A stretch of DNA of 64,000 nucleotides from Tetranychus cinnabarinus. Taxonomy: Eukaryota > Arthropoda > Arachnida > Trombidiformes > Tetranychidae. Location: the NCBI GenBank assembly GCA_022266195.1, contig WHVY01000003.1:8928001-8992000 (forward strand), written 5' to 3'. How positions within the stretch are numbered: the first letter of the stretch is position 1; the number at the start of each line of letters is the position of its first letter. The notes under the pieces were generated by a model. The model did no database searches, was not told where the DNA came from, and was given only the letters and a program-made list of their open reading frames with translations. Positions 1-10,700 of this stretch are shown in pieces. The position numbers were made by a program, and so were the translations under genes.

Positions 1-1238
1 CATTAGCTTTTTTGCCACTCACAACAATTTAGATCAAGTTTAATTGTTTGCTGTTAAAGAAGACGTCACTTGACTTTGCTAATGAAAAACTTGTAAAGAG
101 ATTAGTTTTGCATTTTTAATTGTCTTTCTGTGTCTTGCGATCAATTTAACTGTTGATTGGGTTCAACGTTTGCTTCCAATTTGATTGGAAAAGTTTCTTT
201 TATGTTACCCATTCAATAATTAGTTGTTTTACAACAAAAAATTTACTTTGTTAGTCGAGATGTTATCAGTAAAGTTTACACGATTGTCAGGTTTACTTTA
301 CGTGCCTTTTGAGTTGAATTTTAGTTTGTCGTATAAACCATTTAATAGCATTATAAAGTTGAAATATCTGTTGACAACTCACCAACATTCACTTTCATAA
401 GAACTCTTTCAAAGTCACTTTTCATGAAAGCTTTTCACATCAAAATTCACATCAGTGTTGACATCAACAGGAAACATAGAAGAAAAGATTTCCTTTTGCC
501 CGAAGATGCTGCAATGCTATGATAACTACTGGATGACCCGGAATAAGCGATTTATTTTTTTTCAACATTTTCACCCGAACCGTTTGAGTTGGACTAAAGG
601 GGCCAAAGGAAATGAAAACTGAAAAAAGTTTCCACGAATTTGCAAGAAAATCACGGAGAATTGCTATTTTTTGGATTCCAATTCAAACACGCAATTAGCA
701 GAACCAGTGCGAAATGTTCGATATTGATAGCACAAAGTGATTCGACTTGCAACCCAGCAGCCCTTTGCGGGCTGCATTTGATGCAGTCCATTTCCACTTT
801 GACTGATGTGATCTCATGAAGCTTTAAATTCGTTTGCACATTTCGATATTTGTTTTTGTTGAAATTGCGCTTTTAGCTAAATTGTTTTTTCAGCCAAAAT
901 TGAATCTTGTTTTGCAATAAATTGTAGACTCCATGTGCATGATGGAAATAGTTTTTCTACTGGAGTCACAAAGAAGATGCATTCCCATGTCTTTCAATTT
1001 AACACTTGAAAGAATTGAAAGCAATGATCGTAAAACTGTTGCTAAATCAAGCACAATACTCGGGTTATTTGGAAGTATTACAATAACTTGTTTTAATATT
1101 TCATTTGATTTTCCTGGCCATTTAACGTACATTATATTATGTTTGACTGTAAACGAATTATCCTAATGAAATTCATTGATGATTGCTATTGAATGTCCAA
1201 TTACATGAGAAGAAAAATGACAAATCGACTCATTAAAG
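1..1238. other. Non-coding, nothing recognised
   Basis: AT-rich sequence without a supported gene. The only open frames are short, overlap on opposite strands (for example around 890-1166) and resemble no family I know. No repeat structure was noticed. Confidence 0.5.
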
Positions 1239-1511
1239 ATGGATCATGATGGAGTAATTAGTCAATTGGATAGTTGGTTTGATGAAGCTTTCTGTCAAAA
1301 CAAAGTGAATATCAGTTTATCAAGTGAACCATTTGTTGTATGGCAAATGGTTTTAGTCAATACAATTGTTTTATTTGTTTATTGTTTGTTTTCAATCATG
1401 AAAACAGTGATTGCTCATGAATTTTGCCCATTGCAAACAAGTCTAATATTTTTAAAAATTTTCACCTGGCTCCATGTAATGACAGAAAAAGTTAAACTTC
1501 ACTTTTTATAA
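1239..1511 (+). other. Orphan 90-codon ORF with one membrane-helix-like segment
   Basis: An ATG-started frame of 90 codons. Residues about 1-30 are polar and acidic, with several Ser/Asn. Residues about 35-53 form a hydrophobic stretch that could be a single membrane helix, preceded by SSEPFVVWQM. The order short polar head, EP-(x)-W-Q, helix is loosely like the N-terminus of sphingosine-1-phosphate lyase, but I found no following exon with the pyridoxal-phosphate domain in any frame. I cannot name it. It may be a chance ORF, a lineage-specific small membrane protein or the remains of a first exon. Confidence 0.15.
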
Positions 1512-4500
1512 TTTAACTAAACTCTATCGATTGACATATGTTACAACAAAATCAGAGATAAATAATTGTGACATTTGTGAGTAAACTCAACAAAATTCAA
1601 AAGGAATAACCAAGTATTTCTAATGCACATGATGTGATGGTCTCTTGCCAAATGAACCTAGACACAGTTTTTGCTTTTCAAAAAACTTTGTCCATTAACA
1701 GGTATTTAGAAGTTTCGAAAAAGTTGATCGAATACTTTTTTATATCAAGTCCAGAACAACTACTTTTCACAAGTTTTTTTCTTGAGTCAGATATTCTAGA
1801 CTTTTTGCCTGGACCTTTTCAGCTTGCCACAACACTCAGAGCCTCTCAATAGAACGAGCTTGGTGCATTGTCTCCGCATAAGGCTATGGTTAACCAATGA
1901 TACTTTCAATGCTTTGCAACATTTGGTGACATGATTGACTTTTCAAGTCGAAAACTTAATTTACATTGGAACTGGAAATAAGAGAAAAATATTGTGTTTC
2001 TAATTTAAGAGAGTAATTAAGAGAAATACATTGATCAACAAGTTATTCATACTGGACCTCGAGTTAACATTACCGGCACGCAATAGAATCATTATCAAGA
2101 TCGTTTTTCATGCAAAATATTGTAGACTCGAAAGATTAATATCTTGGTTAATGATGAGAAACGTAGCGAAAGGAATGAAAAATGAATGCAAATGAAAGGT
2201 TATCAAACATGATTACAAAGTTGATGCTTCATTTATTCAAAGATGTTCACCATTTGCACGAAGAAAGAAACCAAAAGACAAACTGTATCAGCTCAATAAA
2301 TCGGAAGTAAACAAAATGAATTATCGCAACGAGAAGAAGAAAGCAAATTTGTTTTGACCTGAAAATGAAAAGTAATGTTTGCTTAAAGGGGGAAAAGATG
2401 TTTTGTTATTCGCATTTATTTTACCTTGACTAAACTGATGGTACCATCATGAAATAATATGAATTGAATGTGCATCATCTTAGGAACAATTTGATAATGG
2501 TTTTTTATCACAATTTAGTCAAATGCAACTTGCATTTGACTGGCAATGCTTTTCTTTACAAAAATATTTTGCTCCAACATTTTTCATTTGTTTCATTCTT
2601 TTCTTCATCCAAACAAGTCAATTGATGCAATTGATGAATGTTGGCAGCATTTGTTTATCAGAATGCCAGTTATTGAAGAAAATGGTTTTTTTCTCAGAGA
2701 ATTGAAGAGAAAAGGTAGAAAACAGAAAATGTTATATTTATTTATACATCAGGAAAAGAGTCTTTTGTTTTTCTTCTCAATTTCAATGTTTACCTTGATC
2801 AAAGAAAAAAACTTGTTCTATTTTTATTCTTGATATTGTGCATTTGGGAGAGGTAAATGTATATTTTTTGTTACTGAACAAGAGACTTTTGAATATTGCA
2901 TTTAGAAAAGTTTTAAAATTCATTTCTATTTCACTGATTATTCTTGTTGTTCTTCTTTACTCGCCAAGTCATGATCATTGGCCAAGTCATTTCAAAATGT
3001 TGATTTATTGCAACGGAAGTAAGGTTAATCGGAAAAAGTGGCAAAAATAGGAAATTGTTGCAAATCCATCGAACAAATGTTCAATTGTGATTGAAAGTCG
3101 CCTGCTCTTGACATTTGCCAGTTTTAATGGTAAAATTACAGGTAACAGCAAAATAATGACAAAACATTTGTAAATCAAATGTAAATACTAAATGGTAATG
3201 TAAACAAAGATAACATTTTAAACCCACTTTTTCGGCTATTCTTGTTTCCATTTTCATTTCCTCTGAACAATTTCAATCCTAAATTTTCATGCATCAAAAT
3301 GCTTCATTGGTCTCTCCAAGTCCTTTGTCCTTTTTTTCGTTCAACCAAATGGCAACCATTAAACTTGCAACTAAGTAAAGCTATAAAATTGACGTCTTTC
3401 AGAACTGCTGCCAAATTGAAAGTTGTCAGGTGATAATAAGCAGTTGGAGTAGACTGTTTCCAACGAAATCAAACCTTCAATATCTTCCATTGCATGGTCT
3501 CAGTGGATTCATTTACAATTTAGCATTCTGCTCGAACAATGTCACGATTTGGTTGGAAAATTTTTCTTTTAAAGCTTTGAGACTTTAGCAACATTTTTCA
3601 TTCACGAACATTTAAAGGTCTTGTCAACTCAAGTTTCAATTGGTTTAAAATACCAAAAATTTGCTTTATTATCGGAAGCAAGTTCTAGGAGAAAGATGTT
3701 TCTATATGAACACTGAAAGATGATGTCAAGAGAATAAAAAATGCAATTTAATAAGTCAATGAAAGCAGCATAATTTATTCGCAAATTGAGTCAAGAAAAC
3801 TTGCTTTTCGCTTTTGGAGACTAAAACTTTTACGCTGCTTGCTTGCGTCTTTACAGTGTTTTGTTGGGAATGATCTGAATTTTGGTGAATTTCTTGCATT
3901 AGAAAAGAAATGCAAATTTTCATTATCAATCAACATTATGTCATTGATGAGAAATGAATCCATGAAGGTTTCCCCATTTCATTTGGTTTGCCTTTCGATG
4001 ACAACGTTTGAGACGAGAGTAAGCATCTGACTTGATCAGTGTATTTATAAGGTTTTACTGTTTACTTTTTATTATGTTGAGATGCCTTTAATTTACAATC
4101 TGAAAGATCAGTTCTAAAATAGATGGAAGATAAAATTGAGTTGCATTAGTTGAACAGAAGTTTCATGATTCTCTCTTCTTCTGACGTCTTATTCTTACCT
4201 TTCTTTCTCACAGTAAAATCAATAATCTTGAAAGCTCATGCTGATTCCCAAGATGAAATTGGAGCGAACCTTGACTTAACCCAAAGTTTTAAAGTTTGAT
4301 AAATTTTATTTTTTATCCAAACAAAGTTGAACGAAAATTTTGGAGGTAAAAAGATATTTATTTGAAAAGCATTTACTTTTGATTAGAGAATGTCGTTAGC
4401 TTTATCTTTCAGTTATCGAGTTATCAGCAGAAAAATATTTACAGGCAAAATTGAGCAACAAATTATGGCTTAATGATAGTTTACATTTGGTAATATGTTT

Positions 4501-4893
4501 AATGGAGGGCAATAACGTTGTTGAGGAATGGAAAATTTATAAAATCAATTCTTTTCTTTTTTCTTCTCGATCGATGATAAGTTACTACATGATGTTAAAT
4601 GTATTGAAATAAAATGAGATCCAAGTTGAGCTATTGAAGTAGAGGAATGATAACCAGTTAATACTTATCATAATCTAACGATAACTGTCAGTGAAGGGCT
4701 AAAAGTAGCTTTTGGTTTCTTTTTTTTCAGGCAACATTCAGATTTCATCTCCTTTTATCAATGAACTACAGTAATACATAAGATTAAGGTTATCATAACT
4801 CAATTTTAGATGAAGTGAAATGATGCGATAAAATAAAGTAGAAAAAACAATAAAGAAAAGTTTATATCAATTTTACTAGAAGAAAGTAAAGAC
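1512..4893. other. Non-coding, nothing recognised
   Basis: About 3.4 kb of AT-rich sequence. The ORFs present (for example 1634-1852, 2546-2833, 3839-4030) are short, hydrophobic or low in complexity, lack family motifs and overlap other frames. No splice-linked coding exon could be assembled. Confidence 0.5.
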
Positions 4894-5189
4894 GAAAATA
4901 TTGTTTGTGAATTAAGTCACGTAATAGATGTTGTTTTGTTTTCTGTTATCATTTCAGTTGTTACCTTTTTTCTGCTTCTTTTTCATTGTGACACAAATTG
5001 TTTTCATGGCGTTTAATAAATAGCATGTTTCATTAGGAAAAGTCAACTTTATTAAAGTAATTGTATTTAGATTATCTTTTCTGGTTAACTAGTCAATTTT
5101 TTATTTTAAATGCTGATTGGAATTAGGTAACATCTCGCGTTAGGTACTGACCTCTAACGAGAAAAAAGTAAATTTTATTTTAATTTATT
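4894..5189 (+). repeat. Left terminal inverted arm of composite transposon
   Basis: Reverse-complementary to 7184-7766 after removal of the nested MITE. Only a few mismatches were seen by eye, for example CTAACGAG here against CTAGCGAG in the complement of the right arm. Confidence 0.85.
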
Positions 5190-5248
5190 TTGAAAATCAG
5201 ACAAATAGAGATATGGACGTCACTATGAAAAATTTTCACGGCATTTTT

Positions 5249-5415
5249 TCATTTTTCTTCATTTTTCGGCAGTCTCTTTTTGACTCTATCGTCCAAATAG
5301 CCCCATAGATAAAAATCTAAAGGATTCAAATCAGGAGAACTTGATGGCCATTCAAAGGCAGCTCTTTTAGTTTCTATTAACTTCATAAAGCTTGTTGGAA
5401 GTATCAGCCAGCGAA
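5249..5415 (-). pseudogene. C-terminal fragment of Tc1/mariner-superfamily transposase (outer element)
   Basis: On the minus strand an open frame of about 60 codons contains FEWPSSSPDLNPLDFYLWGYL, the block around the last catalytic acidic residue in Tc1/mariner (DDE_3-type) transposases, followed by a basic segment. Its upstream part is cut at 5416, where the inverted repeat of the nested mariner starts, so the preceding catalytic region is missing here. Decayed remains of the N-terminal side may lie beyond the insertion at 6778-7183. It belongs to a different lineage from the mariner at 5567-6097, which carries the SPDLAPSD form of the same motif. It cannot encode an active enzyme. Confidence 0.7.
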
Positions 5416-5566
5416 CAGGGCTATTCAGCCTCATTTACTTCACGTTTTATTCAAAATCTAAAGAATTCAACATATTAGGATATTTATACACTTGTACACC
5501 ATTTATATTAGGTAGTTCAAGCGACTGCGAACCTAATTATAATGTTCAGGTCAAAATTCAAATTTA

Positions 5567-6097
5567 TTAAAAGTAATCGCCGCGCGCGGCTATACATTTT
5601 TGATATCTAGTGATTATTTCACCAAATCCTCGCTCGTACCAAGACTGGGGCTGCGCGGTCAAAAAGCTCTCGATTTCCGCTTGAAGCTCCGAAATGGACT
5701 CAAATCGGCGTCCGCGGGTGTATCTCTTTAGATTCGAGAAGAGAAAGAAGTCGCTTGGGGCCAAATCTGGAGAATAAGGTGGGTGAGGAAGCGTGTCCCA
5801 GCCCAAAGACTTGATTAATTCCATAGTGGCGACAGCTCTATGCGGCTTTGCGTTATCCTGTAAAAACAGCGGCTTTAAACGGCAATCTCTCACTGTTCTG
5901 GCCTACAAAATAGCATTAACTTCTTCCAATTGTTGACGGTAAATGTCGCCATTTATCGTCCTTCCTTGTTCCAACCAAAATATTTTGATTATACCATTGA
6001 TGTCCCAGAAAACTGAGGCCATGACCTTTGTTTCTCGAAGCTCCGCTTTGACCCTTTTCGGCAGCTCTTTAATATCATGTACACATTTATACACCAT
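5567..6097 (-). pseudogene. Mariner transposase remnant, interrupted by one stop
   Basis: The minus-strand frame from 6097 reads through KVMASVFWD...LEQGRTINGD, typical of mariner transposases. It meets an in-frame TAG at 5905-5903, then continues in the same frame through LQDNAKPH and PYSPDLAPSDFF to 5567. The two aspartates (QDNA and APSD) are placed as in the mariner D34D catalytic core. The first catalytic aspartate region and the N-terminal helix-turn-helix DNA-binding half are absent, leaving roughly 175 of the usual about 345 residues. This is a dead copy. Confidence 0.8.
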
Positions 6098-6704
6098 TCA
6101 CTTGTATTGCAAAAGACGAGTGAATGGATGAATGTTAAAAAGAACCACATCCTTCAACACCACCACCGTGATGTAATGTACAATAGACAGACATAGTAGT
6201 TGATTAAAAATCAATATCAAATGATTAATAACAAAAGATAACTGATAACAAAACAATTAATTACCTAAAGAGAGGTAAAAAACAATGAGAAAGACGTTAA
6301 ATCAAGTTATACAGAACAAGGTATAAGATTTTTACAAGTTACAATTAATGCGAGATTAGCAACAGTCCAGATGAATCTAAACCAGGTTACTGAGTTGAAG
6401 AGCAATTTTTGTAAAGTTCCAAGGTCATTTAAGGTCATTCGACACAAGAATTCAACACTTATCTCTGAAATTTGGACAAGCTCATTTAAATCTGGCAAAA
6501 AATGTTTGATGAACGATAACTTCATTTCAGTTGCTTTTGGTACTTTGCAGGGATGAACTTATACTAGTATGGGCTAAAATCCAAATAACAAATGTCCAGA
6601 ATAACATTCAAGAGTCGTTTAGAGATCAAATAAACAAATGACCTTTGATAACCTTGGAACTTCAAAAAATCTGTTCTTCAATTCTCAAAAGCAACCCGTT
6701 CAAA
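6098..6704. other. Unidentified sequence inside the nested mariner
   Basis: This stretch sits where the N-terminal half of the mariner transposase should be, but neither strand gives a mariner-like reading. A 72-codon minus-strand frame (6307-6525) is not recognisable. It may be a replaced or captured segment. Confidence 0.4.
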
Positions 6705-6777
6705 TATAAATATCCTAATATGTTGAATTCTTTAGATTTTGAATGAAACGTGAAGTTAATGAGGCTGAATAGCCCTG

Positions 6778-7183
6778 TATAATAGTCTTACTGAGTAGTT
6801 CAATCCGACGGTAGCTCATGTTGCCTGTGTATGAATGAGCACTCGGATGGTCGGTTAGGTTACAACGCGTTCACTCAAATCTCTACGGGTTGCATCATCA
6901 TTCTTGATGATTTGTTGACGCGACTATCTACTTTACATGAATCAAAATGCATGTATCAACTTGAATGCTCTAAGGTTGTTCCCTGTTCGCTCAGCCTTTC
7001 TCCATCCTGTTTAAACTTTTCCTTATAGCGTGAAAGGGCCAAGGAATGATAATTTCATACAAAGTTGAATGGTTCATCATAATCGCTAATAATATTGAAA
7101 AATGATTCAATCATTCCAATCCTTGAGTGCCTAAATATTGACTTTAACTTTATATTAACTTTTATACTTGACTGTATGTACAC
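6778..7183 (-). pseudogene. Decayed interior of outer transposon
   Basis: This lies between the nested mariner and the right arm of the outer element. Minus-strand frames contain short stretches (for example IKNDDATRRDLSERV) that could be remnants of a transposase DNA-binding region, but stops interrupt them. The assignment comes from position; the sequence similarity is weak. Confidence 0.35.
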
Positions 7184-7766
7184 AATAAATTAAATAAAAT
7201 TTACTTTTTTCTCGCTAGAGGTCAGTACCTAACGCGAGATGTTACCTAATTCCAATCAGCAAAGAGTAAGAAGAGAGTTAACTTCAATAGAAAAATTGGC
7301 ATCACAAAAAAGTTGAAAAAGTCACCCCTAAATGGCGCTGAAGGAAGAAATCAAGTGTTTTTCAATGTAAAATGCACATTTTAGTTCAGGCACATCACCA
7401 CTGCATGGCTCTGTTCGCTGTATTTTACATTGAAGAACACTTGATTTCTTCCTTCAGGGCCATCTTGTGGTGACTTTTTCAACAATTTATTGAAAAAAGT
7501 GGTTTTTCATTAAGTGGTCTCTCTTGTTATACTCTTTGCCAATCAGCATTTAAAATAAAAAATGGACTAGTTGATCAGAGAATATAATCTAAATACAATT
7601 ACTTTAATAAAGTTGACTTTTCCTAATGAAACATGCTATTTATTAAACGCCATGAAAACAATTTGTGTTACAATGAAAAAGAAGCAGAAAAAAGGTAACA
7701 ACTGAAATGATAACAGAAAACAAAACAACATCTATTTACGTGACTTAATTCACAAACAATATTTTC
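7184..7766 (-). repeat. Right terminal inverted arm, carrying a MITE insertion
   Basis: The reverse complement matches 4894-5189. The match is interrupted between 7252 and 7547 by a foldback element flanked by a 9-bp direct repeat CCAATCAGC (7252-7260 and 7539-7547). Confidence 0.85.
7259..7539. mobile_element. Foldback MITE of about 281 bp
   Basis: The ends are GCAAAGAGTA and TACTCTTTGC. The interior is a long imperfect palindrome: the segment holding GAAGGAAGAAATCAAGTG (about 7340-7360) is repeated in reverse complement at about 7437-7458, and GTTGAAAAAGTCACC pairs with GGTGACTTTTTCAAC. It is flanked by the direct repeat CCAATCAGC. Part of that repeat overlaps the terminal repeat, so the true target-site duplication is 6-9 bp; 8 bp would suit a hAT-type element. 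The uninterrupted site is preserved in the other arm at about 5111, which proves the insertion. No coding capacity. Confidence 0.85.
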
Positions 7767-10700
7767 AGTGAAGAATCAGCAGTTTCTCCAGAATCTGTGC
7801 TCATATCATTGAGTATTAGCTCTTCAAATGAAACTAGCATTTCTATTGATCTAAATTCTCATGATTCTGCAACACTGTAACTCAACTAAAACTTATTGTG
7901 AAGTGTTACTGTTAGACATCATTTTGATTATAACTTTAACCAAAAGATGGCAACAAAACATTGAATTGTCTAAAAGTGCAAATAACAATTGTTTGACAAT
8001 TTAACCTAACAATTGATAATCAATCAAGTTGAAATGAAATTTCAATTGAAAATTATTCTTCCATTGTTAATGCAAGCAATTAACTGTTATCCAATCTCTA
8101 AATGCGAACAATCACTGAGTCAATTAAAGACAAATTAACCCTGTAATGAACCTGAAAGTAATGGGATAAACATTAGCCAATGTTGATTCAAGATGCATCT
8201 TGATCAGTTGTAAATTGCTGCAAGAATGAATGGTTATACAAACGCAAAATGATTGATCGTTAATGTGTGTCCAGTTAAAGGTTGAACAAGGGCGGGCAAC
8301 GAAGCAACAACTATTGACCCTTTACATGATGTTTAATTAAATGTGACAAACTAGATTATACATTCTTCCACTTGATTCATTTCAATGAAAGCAAGCAAAA
8401 GAAGAAGAAGAGCGAACAAGAAGAAAAAAAAACTTTTCATCTTTTCTCTTCTTTTGACGTAAATCGTGAGAAACATCACCACCAAAATTCATGACTTGAC
8501 TTAAATTTGATTTGATTTAACATATAGATGAAGTATAAATTGAAATTACTCTGCTTGCTTCTCTGTTCTCATATTAAATAGTATATTAAATTAATAATAA
8601 TCGTAATGATAATATTGTAGTGTAGATCATGAGAGTAACCATAACACATTATGTTTATTAATAACCCAACTTGATAATAATAATGGAGCAGACAATATCA
8701 TTGAAAAAAGGTAAAGAAAAGGTTTTCAAGCGAAAATAACAATAAAAGCAAAAGATGAACAAAACTGAATCAAGCAAAAAAGTTTAATATTTAGAGTTAA
8801 ATTAGCTCAGTTCTCGCCGTTGTTCACCTTTTATTAAAACTAACATGATCACGCATTCAGTGAATTAAATTCAGGGAAAAGAGATGATGATGAGAGGCTC
8901 ACTTTATCCACGGTTTACCTTTCAACTTGATAACTACTAACGATGTTTAGTCTATAAAAATGATGCTAATCAAATTATATTAATTTGTTATTAACGACTA
9001 AACCTTAATCTAATTGAAAAAACATGAAATTATTCAATTTTGATCACTTTTCTCTATTCATTTTTTTCTTGCAATTTTTTCTTCACCTTCTTTTGTTAAC
9101 TTTGTCTTTTCGTTGAAACAAAAGGAAAGTAAAGAAATGAGAACGAAAATGAATATTTTTTTTGTGCAAAAATCAATTGATCAACTTGGACTGTGGCTTT
9201 CAATGAATGTCAAAATTATCATAACCTTATTGGTATAATCAAACAATGAAAGTTAAAAGGTAAATGATTCGCTTGTCAATAATGGTTTGTGAGATCAGGT
9301 AAGTAAACAAGGATGAAATGGCTGAAAAATGATGAAGAGGATTATGTTGAGGATAATGTTTTTACGTTCAGATTTGAATCAATTAAAGTTTACTTGAAAT
9401 GTTGATGGTAACTTGATGATGATGGACTGATTCAATGTTTGATAAAAGGTGATGATAAAAGATGATATTTTTGACTAAACAATGAGAATTGGGTAAAAAA
9501 TTTGAAGCAACATTGAGTCATGTTAATTGGTTGAGAGCGGCAAATTTTGATTGACCTGAAAACTCGAATTGCAATTGTTTGGTAAAGTGGAAAAGTCAAA
9601 AAGTTGAAATTTTCAATTTTTCTTTGGTCAGAGGTTTCAATCGAAAGTTTGTGATTCCATTGCAAAGTTAATTTCAATGATTTACCTTTAATCACTTTTA
9701 CTCATTTGCTTCTTTTCGTTTCTCTTGTCGAGTTACACCCTTTTGCCATGTTGACCAGCCGGTGAAATGCAGTCCATTGTTATTGGGTCAGTCTCTTGCA
9801 CTTGGAACTAATTGAGATCAGTAATCATGATCATTGTCATGGGAGTAAAGCATGAATTGAATTGCTGGGTAAACATTTCACGGTAAAGGAAAAGATCTTG
9901 CTGTGAATGATTAATGATTAATTCAATGAGCAGATTCATTTGAGTTAACAACAATAAAGGTGCTAAAACTCTTGTTAAGACATGAGACCAACAGCTTAAC
10001 AAGGTGATTCAATTTGATGCCATTAAGATTAATATCAGTAGGTCGAAATTTATTGTCGAGTCGATGAAATGATGAGTCTATCATGTTGATTGACCGTTGA
10101 AATTTGATCGCGAGATTTTCCCTTTTCTCTTGGATTAGATTCTGTTTTGTAGTTCAACATTTATTAATAGTTGTATAGATACCGACTGTCTTTAGAAATG
10201 AGATTTTTTAGGATTCAATGTTCAATGGAATGACTTTATAAAGTTCATTTATCGATGAGTTTTGCATAACTGCTTCAAATGATTGCGTTCTTGAATGGAC
10301 TTATTTCAATCAATTTAGTTGCAAGGTTTTATGGGCAACTGACATGAAAAGGTCAAAGACTTACAATAATAATTGAGTTACAAAAAGCTGCAATTTTGCC
10401 AAAAATTTTCTTGTGAAAATGGATTCAACAGATAGCATTGGTTGTTTAAATTGGGAAAATCCTTTTTATTGTAGTTTAAAGCTAATCGAAATGACCAAAC
10501 GGTACTTGCTCATTGGTGTCGAAAGGATTAAGGAACAAAGTTTTGTTTCGTTTGAATTTAAAATTCACTTCTATCACAGAGATTTACGAGTGATTTGAGT
10601 TTTAAGTCTGTTCTTTTGCTACTTTTTAATTTCGCTTTGATATACTCAGACTGAATAATTGTTACGAACGTATTAACGATGTTGAAAAATTGCATTTCAA

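Larger units (their letters stand above)
5416..6777 (-). mobile_element. Nested mariner-type element with 73-bp terminal inverted repeats
   Basis: The terminal repeats are 5416-5488 and 6705-6777, near-perfect reverse complements that start CAGGGCTATTCAGCC. The right end is followed by TA, as expected for mariner insertion. The left end is preceded by GAA and lacks the TA. The length of 1362 bp is normal for mariner. The internal transposase frame is on the minus strand and covers only the C-terminal half. The part that should hold the N-terminal half (about 6100-6700) shows no transposase similarity. Confidence 0.75.
4894..7766. mobile_element. Composite DNA transposon with 296-bp inverted arms
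   Basis: The segment is bounded by long inverted arms. The left arm is 4894-5189. The right arm is 7184-7766 and reads as its reverse complement once a 287-bp insertion (a MITE plus one copy of its direct repeat, about 7253-7539) is removed, giving exactly 296 bp on each side. The arms begin GAAAATATTG and contain the word TAGGTACTGACCTCTA near their inner ends. The body holds minus-strand remains of a Tc1/mariner-superfamily transposase on both sides of a second, nested element at 5416-6777. No clear target-site duplication is visible outside the arms. The outer element is broken and non-autonomous now. Confidence 0.8.

Noticed and set aside
6831..7028. Plus-strand ORF of 65 codons in the transposon
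   Set aside because: Antisense to the decayed interior of the outer element, with no recognisable protein.
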